Below, one piece after another: positions 26,741 to 36,089 of a stretch of 64,000 nucleotides of DNA; position 1 is the stretch's first letter, and every line of letters begins with the position of its first letter. The position numbers and the translations under genes were made by a program. The stretch lies in assembly GCA_938008415.1 (NCBI GenBank), contig CALLKI010000080.1, forward strand, positions 1-64,000, read 5' to 3'. Source of the DNA: an uncultured Luteimonas sp. Lineage in GTDB: Bacteria; Pseudomonadota; Gammaproteobacteria; Xanthomonadales; Xanthomonadaceae. The notes under the pieces are model-generated. The model did no database searches, was not told the DNA's origin, and was given only the letters and a program-made list of their open reading frames with translations.

Positions 26741-29245
26741 TCAGAAGATGTCGAAGGCCTCTTCCTTCGGTGCCTCGTCGAAGTCGAACTCGGCCTCGCT
26801 CTCCATGCGCTCGAGGTCCTCGACCTTCACGTACTCGATGATGCCGCCCTCCGCGGTACTGGGCAGCAGGCGCCCGCCGGCGGTGACCGCGACCCGGACC
26901 ATGCCTTCCGGCGGGTCGTTGCGGGCGATCGGCCGGTCCTTCAGGGCCACGCGCATGAAGTCGATCCAGATCGGCAGGGCGGCCCTGCCGCCGTACTCGC
27001 GGTAGCCCAGCGAGCGGTTGTCGTCGCGGCCGACCCAGACCGATGTCACCAGGTTGCCGCCGAAGCCGGAGAACCAGGCGTCGCGGTGCTCGTTGGTGGA
27101 GCCGGTCTTGCCGCCGACGTCCTCCCGGCCCAGCACCTTCGCGGCGGCGCCGGTGCCGCGGCGGACCACGTCCTGCATCATCGAGACGAGCTGGTAGGCG
27201 ATGCGCTCGTCGATCGCGCGCGGGGCGGGGACGGCGTCCCCGGGCGGCGGCTGCGTGGCGTCCGCGGCCTGCTGCGGGGCCTTGTCATCCGCCTGCTGCC
27301 GCGATTGCTGCGCCGCCGGCGCCGCGGGGCCGAAGTCGAACCCGTCCACGACGTAGGAGGAGGTGGTGCGCGACGCCGGGCTGCCGTCGTCGCAGCTCCG
27401 GCAGGCGACCGCGGGCTTTTCCTTGAAGATCACGTTGCCGTCGCGGTCGCGGACCTCGTCGATGAACCATGGAGTCACCCGGAAACCGCCGTTGACGAAC
27501 ACCGCGTAGCCGCGGGCGATGTCGATCGGCGTGAGCGACGGCGTGCCCAACGCGATCGACAGGTTCGGCGGCAGTTCCGCCTCGTCGAAGCCGAAATTGG
27601 CGATGTACCTGCGCGCGTAGTCCACGCCGATGGCGTCGAGCAGGCGCACCGACACCAGGTTGCGCGACTGCACCAGCGCCTCGCGCAGGCGCATCGGGCC
27701 GGCGAAGTTGCCGGTGTCGTTCTGCGGGCGCCACACCTGGCCGCGGCGCATGCGGAACACCACCGGGGCGTCGAGCACGATCGAGGCCGGGTTGAAGCCC
27801 TTCTCGAAGGCCGCGGCGTAGATGAACGGCTTGAAGCTGGAACCGGGCTGGCGGCGGGACTGGGTGGCGCGGTTGAACTTGCTGCCGGCGAAGCTGAAAC
27901 CACCGACCAGGGCGCGCAGCGCGCCGGTGTCGGCCTCGAGCGAGACCAGGGTCGCCTGCGCCCGGGGCAGCTGCTCGAGCTGCCAGGCCACGGTGGCCGG
28001 GGCGGCCGGGGCCTTCGCCGGGGTTTCGGTCCGCTTCACGCGGACCAGGTCGCCGCGCTTGAGCAGGGCGCCGGGCGCGCGCCCGGTCCAGCGGCTGCTG
28101 GCGGGGTCGAGGACCACCGTGCTGCCATCGGCCAGCGCGACCGTGGCGTTGGCGCCGCTGGTGCCCAGGACGATCGCCGGCAGCAGGCCGCCCTGGGCGG
28201 GAATGTCCCGGATCCGCGAGGCGGCCGCCCCGGCGTCCTCGTCCGGCGCCAGCTCGAAGCTCTGCTCCGCGCCGCGCCAGCCGTGGCGGTGGTCGTAGGC
28301 CAGCAGCCCGTCGCGCACCGCCTGGTTGGCGGCGGCCTGCATCTCCGGGTCGATGGTGGTGATGACGTGGTAGCCCTTGTTCAGCACGTCGCCGCCGAAG
28401 CGGGCCAACATCTCCTGGCGCACCATCTCGGCCACGTAGGGCGCGTGGACCTCGACCGGCCGTTCGTGCGGCCTGGCGTGCATCGGCACCGCCCGGGCCG
28501 CCGCCGCTTCCTGCGGCGTGATGTAGCCCAGTTCCTGCATCCGTGCCAGCACGTAGTCGTCGCGGCGGATCTTGGCGCGCTCGGGGTTGCTGATCGGGTT
28601 GCCACTGGAGGGGAACTTCGGGATCGCCGCCAGCGAGGCCATCTCGTCCAGGGTCAGCTGGTCGAGGGTCTTGCCGAAATAGAACTCGGCGGCGGCGGCC
28701 ACGCCGTAGGCGCGGTTGCCGAAGAAACTCTTGTTGAGGTACAGCTCGAAGATCTCGTCCTTGGTCAGCTCGCGCTCCATCTTGATCGCGAGCAGCATCT
28801 CCGCGAACTTGCGGGTGAAGCTGTATTCGGTGCTCAGGTAGAACTGGCGGGCGACCTGCTGGGTGATGGTGGACCCGCCCGGCACGCGCTCGCGGCCGCC
28901 GGTCTTGGCAAGCAGCCACAGCGCGCGCGCCACGCCCTTGTAGTCCACGCCGTGGTGTTCGTAGAAGCGCGCGTCCTCGGTCGCCAGGAAGGCCTGCTTG
29001 AGCCGCTCGGGCACGTCCCCGATCTTCACCGGGTAGCGGCGCATCTCGCCGAACAGGGCGATGAGCCTGCCGTCGCGCGAGTAGACGTACATCGGCTCCT
29101 GCATCTCGACGTCGCGCAGGCCCTGGATGTCCGGCAGCTTCGAGGCGACGGACAGATAGAAGGCGAAGGCGGCGATCCCGCCCGTGGCGGCGAGGATCAG
29201 CAGTGCGACCAGTGCCCAGCGGAGCAGGCGGCGGAAGCGGAACAT
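26741..29245 (-). CDS. mrcA: Penicillin-binding protein 1A
   Basis: 834-aa bifunctional class A PBP for peptidoglycan polymerisation and cross-linking. It has an N-terminal membrane anchor (about 8-31), then a GT51 glycosyltransferase with ATEDARFYEHHGVD (catalytic Glu) and GGSTITQQVARQ. An OB-like insert (about 320-420) precedes the transpeptidase, which carries SSFK in PGSSFKPF, SRN and KTGST. A Gln/Ala/Pro-rich insert (about 655-690) lies between the SRN and KTG motifs. It is divergent from pilMNOPQ, the usual mrcA-pilM arrangement. Confidence 0.97.
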   Translation of the reverse strand: MFRFRRLLRWALVALLILAATGGIAAFAFYLSVASKLPDIQGLRDVEMQEPMYVYSRDGRLIALFGEMRRYPVKIGDVPERLKQAFLATEDARFYEHHGVDYKGVARALWLLAKTGGRERVPGGSTITQQVARQFYLSTEYSFTRKFAEMLLAIKMERELTKDEIFELYLNKSFFGNRAYGVAAAAEFYFGKTLDQLTLDEMASLAAIPKFPSSGNPISNPERAKIRRDDYVLARMQELGYITPQEAAAARAVPMHARPHERPVEVHAPYVAEMVRQEMLARFGGDVLNKGYHVITTIDPEMQAAANQAVRDGLLAYDHRHGWRGAEQSFELAPDEDAGAAASRIRDIPAQGGLLPAIVLGTSGANATVALADGSTVVLDPASSRWTGRAPGALLKRGDLVRVKRTETPAKAPAAPATVAWQLEQLPRAQATLVSLEADTGALRALVGGFSFAGSKFNRATQSRRQPGSSFKPFIYAAAFEKGFNPASIVLDAPVVFRMRRGQVWRPQNDTGNFAGPMRLREALVQSRNLVSVRLLDAIGVDYARRYIANFGFDEAELPPNLSIALGTPSLTPIDIARGYAVFVNGGFRVTPWFIDEVRDRDGNVIFKEKPAVACRSCDDGSPASRTTSSYVVDGFDFGPAAPAAQQSRQQADDKAPQQAADATQPPPGDAVPAPRAIDERIAYQLVSMMQDVVRRGTGAAAKVLGREDVGGKTGSTNEHRDAWFSGFGGNLVTSVWVGRDDNRSLGYREYGGRAALPIWIDFMRVALKDRPIARNDPPEGMVRVAVTAGGRLLPSTAEGGIIEYVKVEDLERMESEAEFDFDEAPKEEAFDIF

Positions 29246-29456
29246 CCGGGATCGGGCCTCATTCCCTGGCTAGTGCGGCGGGGGAGGCAGTATAGAGGAG
29301 GGGCGGCTGGTCGCCCGGCCGCCCCGGCATGGCCTGTGCCGCCCGGGTTTCCCGTTGCTGGTCCCGGACGGTAGGGATTCCCCGGTCCGGATGTGACGCA
29401 GGTGGACCACTTGTGACAACGACTGCGCATTTCGGCACGATCTTGCCAGCTCGTGG

Positions 29457-29485
29457 TTGCCATCACATGAAAAGTCCGTTATTTA
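29457..29485 (+). promoter_or_regulatory. Possible pilM promoter
   Basis: TTGCCA (29457-29462) and TATTTA (29480-29485), spacer 17 nt, within the only A/T-rich stretch of the 291-bp mrcA-pilM divergent region. Two TGTGAC half-sites lie upstream at 29392 and 29412, exactly 20 bp apart. The -10 match is weak. Confidence 0.35.
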
Positions 29486-29536
29486 AGATTCTGGGGCACG
29501 TTGCGCTCGTAAGCGCCCGTGGCAAAGGGGAAAACC

Positions 29537-30595
29537 GTGGGGCTGATCACAAAAAGCCATGCGCCGCTCGTCGGCGTCGACATAAGCTCGACAGCCGTCA
29601 AGCTTCTGCAGCTCTCTCGTTCCGGTGACCGCTACCGGGTCGAGCACTATGCCGTCGAACCCCTTCCGCCCAATGCGGTGGTCGAGAAGAACCTGGTGGA
29701 GGTCGAGGCGGTAGGCGAGGCCATCCGCCGGGCGATGGCGCGTTCCGGCAGTCGCGCCAAGTACGCCGCCGCCGCCGTCGCCGGGTCCGCGGTGATCACC
29801 AAGATCATCCCGATGCCGGCCGACCTCGACGAGGACGAGATGGAGTCGCAGGTCGAGCTGGAGGCGGTGAATTACATCCCGTACCCGATCGAGGAAGTGA
29901 ACCTCGATTTCGAGGTGCTGGGGCCGATGCCGGGCAACCCCGAGATGGTCCAGGTGCTGCTCGCCGCCTCGCGTTCGGAGAACGTGGAGATGCGCGCGTC
30001 GGCGCTGGAGCTCGGCGGCCTGACGGCGAAGGTGATCGACGTCGAGGCGTTCGCGATCGAGAATGCGTTCGGCCTGATGGCGAACTCGCTCAACATCCCG
30101 CGCGACGGCATCGTGGCGCTGGTCGACATCGGCGCGACCATGACCACGCTCAACATCCTGCGCAACGGCCGCAGCATCTACGTGCGCGAACAGGTGTTCG
30201 GCGGCAAGCAGCTCACCGACGAGGTGATGCGCCGCTACGGCCTGAGCTACGAGGAGGCGGGCCTGGCCAAGCGCCAGGGCGGTTTGCCCGAGAGCTACGA
30301 GATCGAGGTCCTTGAGCCGTTCAAGGAGGCGCTGGTCCAGCAGATCAACCGCCTCCTGCAGTTCTTCTATGCCGGCAGCGAATACAACCGTGTCGACCTG
30401 ATCGTGCTGGCTGGCGGTTGCGCCTCGATCCCCGGCATCGTGGAAATGGTCGAGGAGCAGCTGGGCGTGCAGTCGGTGATCGCCAACCCACTGGCGCAGA
30501 TGACGCTCGGCCCGCGCGTGCAGGCCCATGCGCTGGCCCAGGACGCGCCTGCGCTGATGATCGCCTGCGGCCTCGCCCTGAGGAGCTTCGACTGA
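29537..30595 (+). CDS. pilM: Type IV pilus inner-membrane platform protein PilM
   Basis: 352-aa cytoplasmic actin-like ATPase fold protein that binds the PilN N-terminal tail. GVDISSTAVKLLQLSR and the conserved KIIPMPADLDEDEME and VDIGATMTTLNILR segments are typical. The GTG at 29537 (protein start MGLITKSHAPL) is chosen because AAAGGGG sits 6 nt upstream. Another GTG at 29519 would add six residues that have no ribosome site. First gene of pilMNOPQ; the stop overlaps the pilN ATG (TGATG). Confidence 0.95.
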   Translation: MGLITKSHAPLVGVDISSTAVKLLQLSRSGDRYRVEHYAVEPLPPNAVVEKNLVEVEAVGEAIRRAMARSGSRAKYAAAAVAGSAVITKIIPMPADLDEDEMESQVELEAVNYIPYPIEEVNLDFEVLGPMPGNPEMVQVLLAASRSENVEMRASALELGGLTAKVIDVEAFAIENAFGLMANSLNIPRDGIVALVDIGATMTTLNILRNGRSIYVREQVFGGKQLTDEVMRRYGLSYEEAGLAKRQGGLPESYEIEVLEPFKEALVQQINRLLQFFYAGSEYNRVDLIVLAGGCASIPGIVEMVEEQLGVQSVIANPLAQMTLGPRVQAHALAQDAPALMIACGLALRSFD

Positions 30596-31356
30596 TGGCA
30601 CGGATCAATCTCCTCCCGTGGCGTGCCGAGCGCCGCAAGCAGCAGCAGAAGGAATTCGGCCTGATGCTGGCGCTGGCCGCGCTGGCCGGCGTCGTGCTGT
30701 GGTTCCTGGTCAACCTCTACTACAACGCCCAGATCTCCGGGCAGCACGAGCGCAACGCCTTCCTCGAGAACGAGATCCGCCAGGTCGACGCGCAGATCAA
30801 GGAGATCGAGGAGCTCGATCGCCAGAAGGCCCGCCTGCTGGCGCGCAAGGAGGTGATCGAGCAGCTGCAGGCCAACCGCTCGCAGATGGTGCACCTGTTC
30901 GATTCGCTGGTGCGCACGATCCCGGATGGCGTGACCCTGACCGCGATCAAGCAGGAGGGCGAGAAGCTGACCCTCGAGGGCCGCTCGCAGTCCAATTCGC
31001 GGGTCAGTACCTACATGCGCAACCTGGAAGGCTCCGGGTGGATGACCAGGCCCGAGCTGTCGGTGATCGAGGCCAAGGACGGGGTGGCCGGCCTGCCGTA
31101 CATGTTCCAGCTCACTGTGCAGCTGTCGAACCCGAACGCGCCGAAGGACGAGGATGGCGACGGCGTGCCCGACCCGGTGCCGCCGGTCAGCAGCGGCCCG
31201 GCCCCTGCTGACGGGCAGGGGGCCGCCACGGAGCCGGCGGCCGAGGCCCCGGCCGCCGCGGAAGGGCAGGCGCAGCCGGAACAGGTGCAGGACCCGGAAG
31301 CGCAGCCGCAACCGGCCGGGCAGGCCGGGGGGGCGGCTGAAGGAGGTGCCCGGTGA
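30595..31356 (+). CDS. pilN: Type IV pilus assembly protein PilN
   Basis: 253 aa. The N-terminal INLLPWRAERR is the PilM-binding motif. A membrane helix (about 22-42) is followed by a coiled coil (about 50-95) and a periplasmic ferredoxin-like domain (to about 180). Unusually, a 70-residue Pro/Ala/Glu/Gln-rich tail follows, with a calcium-loop-like DEDGDGVPD (185-193). Typical PilN ends near residue 200. The start overlaps the pilM stop and the end overlaps pilO (GTGA). Confidence 0.94.
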   Translation: MARINLLPWRAERRKQQQKEFGLMLALAALAGVVLWFLVNLYYNAQISGQHERNAFLENEIRQVDAQIKEIEELDRQKARLLARKEVIEQLQANRSQMVHLFDSLVRTIPDGVTLTAIKQEGEKLTLEGRSQSNSRVSTYMRNLEGSGWMTRPELSVIEAKDGVAGLPYMFQLTVQLSNPNAPKDEDGDGVPDPVPPVSSGPAPADGQGAATEPAAEAPAAAEGQAQPEQVQDPEAQPQPAGQAGGAAEGGAR

Positions 31357-32027
31357 GCAAGAAGAAAGTGTCGCTGAAGGATCTCGGGCAGCTCGATTTC
31401 AACAACATCGGCTCCTGGCCCCGCGAGTTCAAGGTCGGCTTCTGCGTCTTCGTCGGCCTGCTGATCTTCGGCCTGCTTTGGTGGTTCCTCACCAGCCCCA
31501 AGGGCGACGAGCTGGAGCGGCTTGAGCGCAGGGAGGCCGAACTGCGCAGCGAGTTCGAACTCAAGCAGGGGCGCGCGGCCAACCTTGATGCCCTCAAGCA
31601 GCAGCTCGCGCAGATGGAGCAGCAACTGCAGCAGATGCTGCGCCAGCTGCCCAGCCGCACCGAGATGCCGGCGCTGATCAACGACATCTCGCAGACCGCG
31701 CTGGCCACCGGCATCTACAACGAGCTGTTCAGGCCGGGTCCCGAGGTGCCGAAGGAGTTCTACGCCGAAAAGCCGATCGAGCTGAAGATGGTGGGCACCT
31801 ACCACCAGTTCGGCGCCTTCGTCAGCGGCGTGGCTTCGCTGCCGCGCGTGGTGATCCTGACCATGCACGACATCTCGCTGCGTCCCCGTGGTGAAAGGAA
31901 CCCGGGCGAGGGCATCCGGCCGAATTCCACCCTGGAGCTCTCGGGCACGGTGAAGACCTACCGCTACCTCGACGAGGAGGAGGCGCAACAGGCAGCCGCC
32001 ACCACGGCGGCAGGAGGGGAGCGCTGA
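31353..32027 (+). CDS. pilO: Type IV pilus assembly protein PilO
   Basis: 224-aa inner-membrane protein: a short basic cytoplasmic N-terminus, one membrane helix (about 30-48), a coiled coil (about 55-100) and a periplasmic domain with TEMPALINDISQTA and YAEKPIELKMVGTYHQ, a clear PilO signature. It forms heterodimers with PilN and contacts PilP. The GTG start lies within the pilN stop overlap (GTGA); its TGA overlaps the pilP ATG. Confidence 0.95.
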   Translation: MSKKKVSLKDLGQLDFNNIGSWPREFKVGFCVFVGLLIFGLLWWFLTSPKGDELERLERREAELRSEFELKQGRAANLDALKQQLAQMEQQLQQMLRQLPSRTEMPALINDISQTALATGIYNELFRPGPEVPKEFYAEKPIELKMVGTYHQFGAFVSGVASLPRVVILTMHDISLRPRGERNPGEGIRPNSTLELSGTVKTYRYLDEEEAQQAAATTAAGGER

Positions 32028-32566
32028 TGCGCACGATGAAGACCACGGCACGGCTGGCGTTGCTCGCACTGGCGACGGCCGCGCTGGCAGGGTGCGTGCG
32101 CGGCGTGACCAGCACGCCCGGCGACGCCCCCAACCTCGAGGAGTGGGTGGCGAACGTGAAGGCGCGCCCGGCGCCGCCGCTGGAGCCGCTGCCGGTGATG
32201 CAGCAGTTCGAGACCTTCGAGTATGCGGCGCAGGACCTGCGCGATCCGTTCAGCACCGCCTTCGGGCGCGACGCGGGGGGGACCGGCCCGCGGCCTGACG
32301 CCAACCGGCGCAAGCACGTGCTCGAGCAATTCCCCCTCGACAGTCTCGACATGGTGGGGACGCTCCACAGTGGCGGGCAGATCGTCGGTCTGGTGATGGC
32401 GCCGGACAAGGTGACCTACCGCGTGGTTCCGGGCACGTACATGGGCCAGAACGACGGGCGCGTGACCAGCGTGCACGAAGACAGGATCGAACTCGTCGAA
32501 CTGGTGCCGGATGGCGCGGGTGGCTGGCTTGAACGGCCGGCGACGATTGCGCTCGAGGACAACTGA
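32027..32566 (+). CDS. pilP: Type IV pilus lipoprotein PilP
   Basis: 179-aa lipoprotein with signal peptide and lipobox LAGC (Cys23). The periplasmic part contains a PilN/O-binding extended region and the HR beta domain (RKHVLEQFPLDSLDMVGTL), which contacts the secretin PilQ. Starts at a TGATG overlap with pilO. PilP links the inner-membrane subcomplex to the outer-membrane pore encoded next. Confidence 0.95.
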   Translation: MRTMKTTARLALLALATAALAGCVRGVTSTPGDAPNLEEWVANVKARPAPPLEPLPVMQQFETFEYAAQDLRDPFSTAFGRDAGGTGPRPDANRRKHVLEQFPLDSLDMVGTLHSGGQIVGLVMAPDKVTYRVVPGTYMGQNDGRVTSVHEDRIELVELVPDGAGGWLERPATIALEDN

Positions 32567-32581
32567 TTAGGGGAAGCCACG

Positions 32582-34438
32582 ATGATCGTTAGCAAAGCGC
32601 ACAGCCCGAACGCGATCCGGCGCGGCATGCGGTTCCGGGCGGGGATCGCCGGCCTCGCGGCGGGCCTGCTGGCCGCCACAGCCGCGGTGCACGCGGGGCA
32701 GCCCGCGACGTTCCCGGCCGTCCTCGCCGGCCAGGTCTCGGCCGTGGATCCTGCCAAGCAGCGGCCGGCGGCGGTGGCAGTGTCGAGGATCGACTTCAAG
32801 CGCGGTGACGGCGGCTCCGGCAAGCTGATCGTGCAGTTCGACGGCGAGGGCGCCATGCCCGACCTGCGCACGCAGGGTTCGGAAGTCGTGGTCGACGTTG
32901 GCAACGCCAGTCTGCCGGCCTCGCTGCAGCGGCCGCTGAACGTGACCGACTTCGCCACGCCCGTGCAGCGCATCGACGCCAGCCAGGGGGGGCAGGGCGC
33001 GCGCATCGTGCTGAGCACGAAGGGCAGCTTCGAGTCGCTGGCCTACCAGACCGGCCGCGACTACATCGTCGAGATCGTGCCGCGTGCCTCCGGGGCGCAG
33101 CGTGCGGTCGGCGCGGCCGCGGGCGTGGCCGCCGTGGCCCAGCAGTCCGGCACGGGCTACACCGGGCGCCCGGTGACCTTCAATTTCCAGGACGTGCCCG
33201 TGCGCACGGTGCTGCAGTTGATCGCCGAGGAGTCGGGCCTGAACATCGTCGCCAGCGACACCGTGCAGGGCAACATCACCCTGCGCCTGGTCAACGTGCC
33301 GTGGGACCAGGCGCTCGACCTGATCCTGCAGGCCAAGCAGCTGGACAAGCGCCGCAACGGCAACGTCGTCTGGGTGGCGCCGCAGGCCGAGATCGCCGCG
33401 TTCGAGCAGGCCAAGGAGGACGCCCGCTTGGCCATCGAGGAGCGCGCCGAGAAGGTCACGGAGTACATCCCGATCAACTACGGCAACGCCGAGGACATTG
33501 CCAAGCTGCTGACCGAGGAGAGCAAGAACAACATGCAGGGGCGCGGCGCAGGCGGCCAGGGCCAGCTGCATGACCAGGGCTTCCTGTCCGCACGCGGCAG
33601 CATCAGCTTCGACCGCCGCACCAACACCCTGCTGGTGGTCGACATCCCGCAGCGCGTGGCCGAGATCAAGCGCCTGGTGACCATGCTGGACAAGCCGGTG
33701 GACCAGGTCGTGATCGAAGCGCGCATCGTCATCGCCAACGAATCCTTCGCGCGCGACCTCGGCGCCCGCTTTGGCGTCAGCGGTTCCAAGGATCGCGTCA
33801 GCTGGGGCGGCAGCCTTGGCGACAATGGCAACACGGGTGGCTTGAACTGGAGCGCCCCGGTCGCCAACGCGGGTTCCCTGGCCTTCACCATCCTCGGCAA
33901 CACCATCAACTGGGATGTCGAGCTGTCGGCGCTGCAGGAGGAAGGCCGTGGCGAGGTGATCTCCAACCCGCGCCTGGTCACCAGCAACCAGAAGGAGGCG
34001 GTGATCCGCCAGGGCCAGGAGATCGGCTACCTGACCGTGACCGGCGGCCAGAGCAACAACGTGCCGACGGTCGAGTTCAAGGACGCGCTGCTCGAGCTGA
34101 AGGTCACGCCGACCATCACCAACGACGGCCGCGTGTTCCTGAGCATTGCCCTGAAGAAGGATGAGGTCGACCGCTACATCCAGATCCCGCCGAACCTGGG
34201 CCAGGTGCCGCTGATCAACAAGCGAGAGATCACCACCGCGGTTCTGGTCGAGGACGGCCAGACGGTGTCGATCGGCGGCGTCTACGAGTTCAGCAGCCGC
34301 AGTGACCTGGCCAAGGTGCCGTTCCTCGGCGACCTGCCGATCCTCGGCAACCTGTTCAAGAACCGTGGCAAGAACAGGGAAAAGGCCGAGCTGCTGATCT
34401 TCGTCACGCCCAAGGTGCTGCGCGTCGCGCAGCGCTGA
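32582..34438 (+). CDS. pilQ: Type IV pilus secretin PilQ
   Basis: 618-aa outer-membrane secretin pore. It has a signal peptide (cleavage near AVHA), an AMIN peptidoglycan-binding domain (about 45-160), and an STN/N0 domain with VTFNFQDVPVRTVLQLIAEE. N1 follows with YIPINYGNAEDIAKLL, and the secretin core (about 360-610) has GEVISNPRLVTSNQKEA and VPFLGDLPILGNLFK. A single AMIN domain is visible; some homologues have two. The ribosome site AGGGGA precedes the ATG, 15 bp after pilP. Confidence 0.96.
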   Translation: MIVSKAHSPNAIRRGMRFRAGIAGLAAGLLAATAAVHAGQPATFPAVLAGQVSAVDPAKQRPAAVAVSRIDFKRGDGGSGKLIVQFDGEGAMPDLRTQGSEVVVDVGNASLPASLQRPLNVTDFATPVQRIDASQGGQGARIVLSTKGSFESLAYQTGRDYIVEIVPRASGAQRAVGAAAGVAAVAQQSGTGYTGRPVTFNFQDVPVRTVLQLIAEESGLNIVASDTVQGNITLRLVNVPWDQALDLILQAKQLDKRRNGNVVWVAPQAEIAAFEQAKEDARLAIEERAEKVTEYIPINYGNAEDIAKLLTEESKNNMQGRGAGGQGQLHDQGFLSARGSISFDRRTNTLLVVDIPQRVAEIKRLVTMLDKPVDQVVIEARIVIANESFARDLGARFGVSGSKDRVSWGGSLGDNGNTGGLNWSAPVANAGSLAFTILGNTINWDVELSALQEEGRGEVISNPRLVTSNQKEAVIRQGQEIGYLTVTGGQSNNVPTVEFKDALLELKVTPTITNDGRVFLSIALKKDEVDRYIQIPPNLGQVPLINKREITTAVLVEDGQTVSIGGVYEFSSRSDLAKVPFLGDLPILGNLFKNRGKNREKAELLIFVTPKVLRVAQR

Positions 34439-34459
34439 GCGGCCGGGCGCGGATCCGCC

Positions 34460-34490
34460 GGAACGGGGCCTTCGGGCCCCGTTCCCGTTT
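34460..34490 (+). terminator. Terminator of the pilMNOPQ operon
   Basis: An 11-bp GC-rich stem (GGAACGGGGCC / GGCCCCGTTCC) with a TTCG tetraloop, then CGTTT, 21 nt after the pilQ stop. Confidence 0.7.
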
Positions 34491-34661
34491 CCGGGCCGGG
34501 AGAAGCATGGTCCGCCGCATCGCGCGTTGCGATGGCACGCGGGGCATGGGCAGGCCTGCACGCCGGGCGACACGGGATCCGCGTGTGCCCTCCCGGCGCG
34601 GCCGGGCCGCCGGCGGCGGTCTGCTAAGCTGACGCGTCGCGTTCATTTCCGGAGCTGAAGC

Positions 34662-35978
34662 ATGGCCAAGGCGGGAGAACAGGCGCGGATGCCGCTGCAC
34701 TGGAAGATCGGCATCGGCTTCGCCGCGGGGCTGGCGCTGGGACTGCTGGTGCACTACGCCATCGGCGGCGACGCCGGCTGGGTACAGGCGGCGATCCGCT
34801 ACGGCACGCAGCCGTTCTCGACCCTGTTCCTCAACCTGATTTTCATGCTGATCGTGCCGCTGCTGTTCTCGGCGCTGGTGGTCGGCGTGTCGGAGATGGG
34901 CGACATCGGCTCGCTCGGCCGGATCGGCTGGCGTACGCTTGCCTACACCGTGCTGCTGTCGGGCATCGCGGTGCTGCTGGGCCTGGTGATGGTCAATCTG
35001 TTCGAGCCGGGCTCGGGCGTCGACCCCGAGCTGGCGCGGCAGTTGCTGGCAGAGAGCGCGGAACGCACCCAGGCCATCGTCCGCGACAGCACATCCCAGC
35101 CGAAGGGCATGGACATGCTGCTGTCGATCGTGCCGCAGAACGTGCTCGGCGCCGCGTCCGACAACGCCAGCATCCTCTCGCTGATGTTCTTCGCGCTGAT
35201 GTTCGGCATCGGCCTGGTGCTGACCCGCACGCCGCAGACCGAGGTGCTCAAGCGTGGCATCGAGGGCCTGTTCGAGGTGTCGATGACCCTGATCGGCCTG
35301 GTCATCCGCCTGGCGCCGTACGCGGTGTTCTGCTTCATGTTCAACCTCGCGGTGCTGTTCGGCTGGGACCTGCTGGCCAAGCTGGGCAAGTATGTGCTGG
35401 TGGTGGCAGGTGCGCTGGCGATCCACATGGTGGTGGTGTACGGCGCAGCACTGCGCCTGATCGCACGGCGCTCGCCGCTGGAGTTCTTCAGCGGCGTACA
35501 GGAGGCGATGCTGATGGCGTTCTCGACCGCCTCCAGCAACGCCACGCTCCCGACCGCGTTGCGGGTGGCGGACGACGAGCTGAAGCTGCCGAAGAAGATC
35601 TCGCGCTTCGTACTGACCATCGGTGCGACCGCCAACCAGAACGGTACCGCGCTGTTCGAGGGCGTGACCGTGATCTTCCTGGCCCAGTTCTTCGGCGTGG
35701 AACTGGGTCTGGCCGAGCAGTTCCTGGTGATGCTGGTGTGCATCCTCGGTGGCATCGGCACCGCGGGCGTGCCGTCCGGCTCGCTGCCGGTGGTGGCGCT
35801 GATCTGCGCCATGGTCGGGGTACCGGCCGAGGGCATCGGCCTGGTGCTGGGCGTCAACCACTTCCTCGACATGTGCCGGACCACGGTGAACGTGACCGGT
35901 GACCTCGGCATCGCCGCGCTCGTGGCGGGCCGCGAGGGGGATGCCCCGGGGCCGTCCGCAGGCAGGCAGGCGGGCTAG
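34662..35978 (+). CDS. Dicarboxylate/amino acid:cation symporter (DAACS family)
   Basis: 438-aa inner-membrane transporter related to DctA/GltP, moving C4-dicarboxylates or glutamate/aspartate with H+ or Na+. About eight membrane helices plus the two re-entrant hairpins are visible as the serine-rich STASSNATLP and the cation-binding TANQNGTALFEG. The late GVPSGSLPVV and NHFLDMCRTTVNVTGD segments carry the substrate-binding Asp/Arg/Asn pattern. The exact substrate cannot be told. It appears monocistronic, 111 bp before tkt. Confidence 0.92.
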   Translation: MAKAGEQARMPLHWKIGIGFAAGLALGLLVHYAIGGDAGWVQAAIRYGTQPFSTLFLNLIFMLIVPLLFSALVVGVSEMGDIGSLGRIGWRTLAYTVLLSGIAVLLGLVMVNLFEPGSGVDPELARQLLAESAERTQAIVRDSTSQPKGMDMLLSIVPQNVLGAASDNASILSLMFFALMFGIGLVLTRTPQTEVLKRGIEGLFEVSMTLIGLVIRLAPYAVFCFMFNLAVLFGWDLLAKLGKYVLVVAGALAIHMVVVYGAALRLIARRSPLEFFSGVQEAMLMAFSTASSNATLPTALRVADDELKLPKKISRFVLTIGATANQNGTALFEGVTVIFLAQFFGVELGLAEQFLVMLVCILGGIGTAGVPSGSLPVVALICAMVGVPAEGIGLVLGVNHFLDMCRTTVNVTGDLGIAALVAGREGDAPGPSAGRQAG

Positions 35979-36024
35979 GCCCGGGGGGCGCCGGCCCGGC
36001 GCGGGCGACAAGCCGGGGGCGGGA

Positions 36025-36033
36025 TGGGACAAT
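36025..36033 (+). promoter_or_regulatory. Possible extended -10 upstream of tkt
   Basis: TGGGACAAT (TGn followed by GACAAT), 57 nt before the tkt ATG. A -35 match is not evident. Confidence 0.3.
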
Positions 36034-36089
36034 AGGCACCCTGTGCCCGCCACGGCGGGTTTCCCCGCGACCCCAAGCCCCACGACGCC

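Noticed and set aside
29434..29446. Sigma-54-like GG...GC element before pilM
   Set aside because: The spacing between GG and GC is 9 nt rather than 10, and no enhancer-like site or regulator is evident.
29519..29536. Upstream GTG start of pilM
   Set aside because: No ribosome site ahead of it, and the AAAGGGG it contains is ideally placed for the GTG at 29537.
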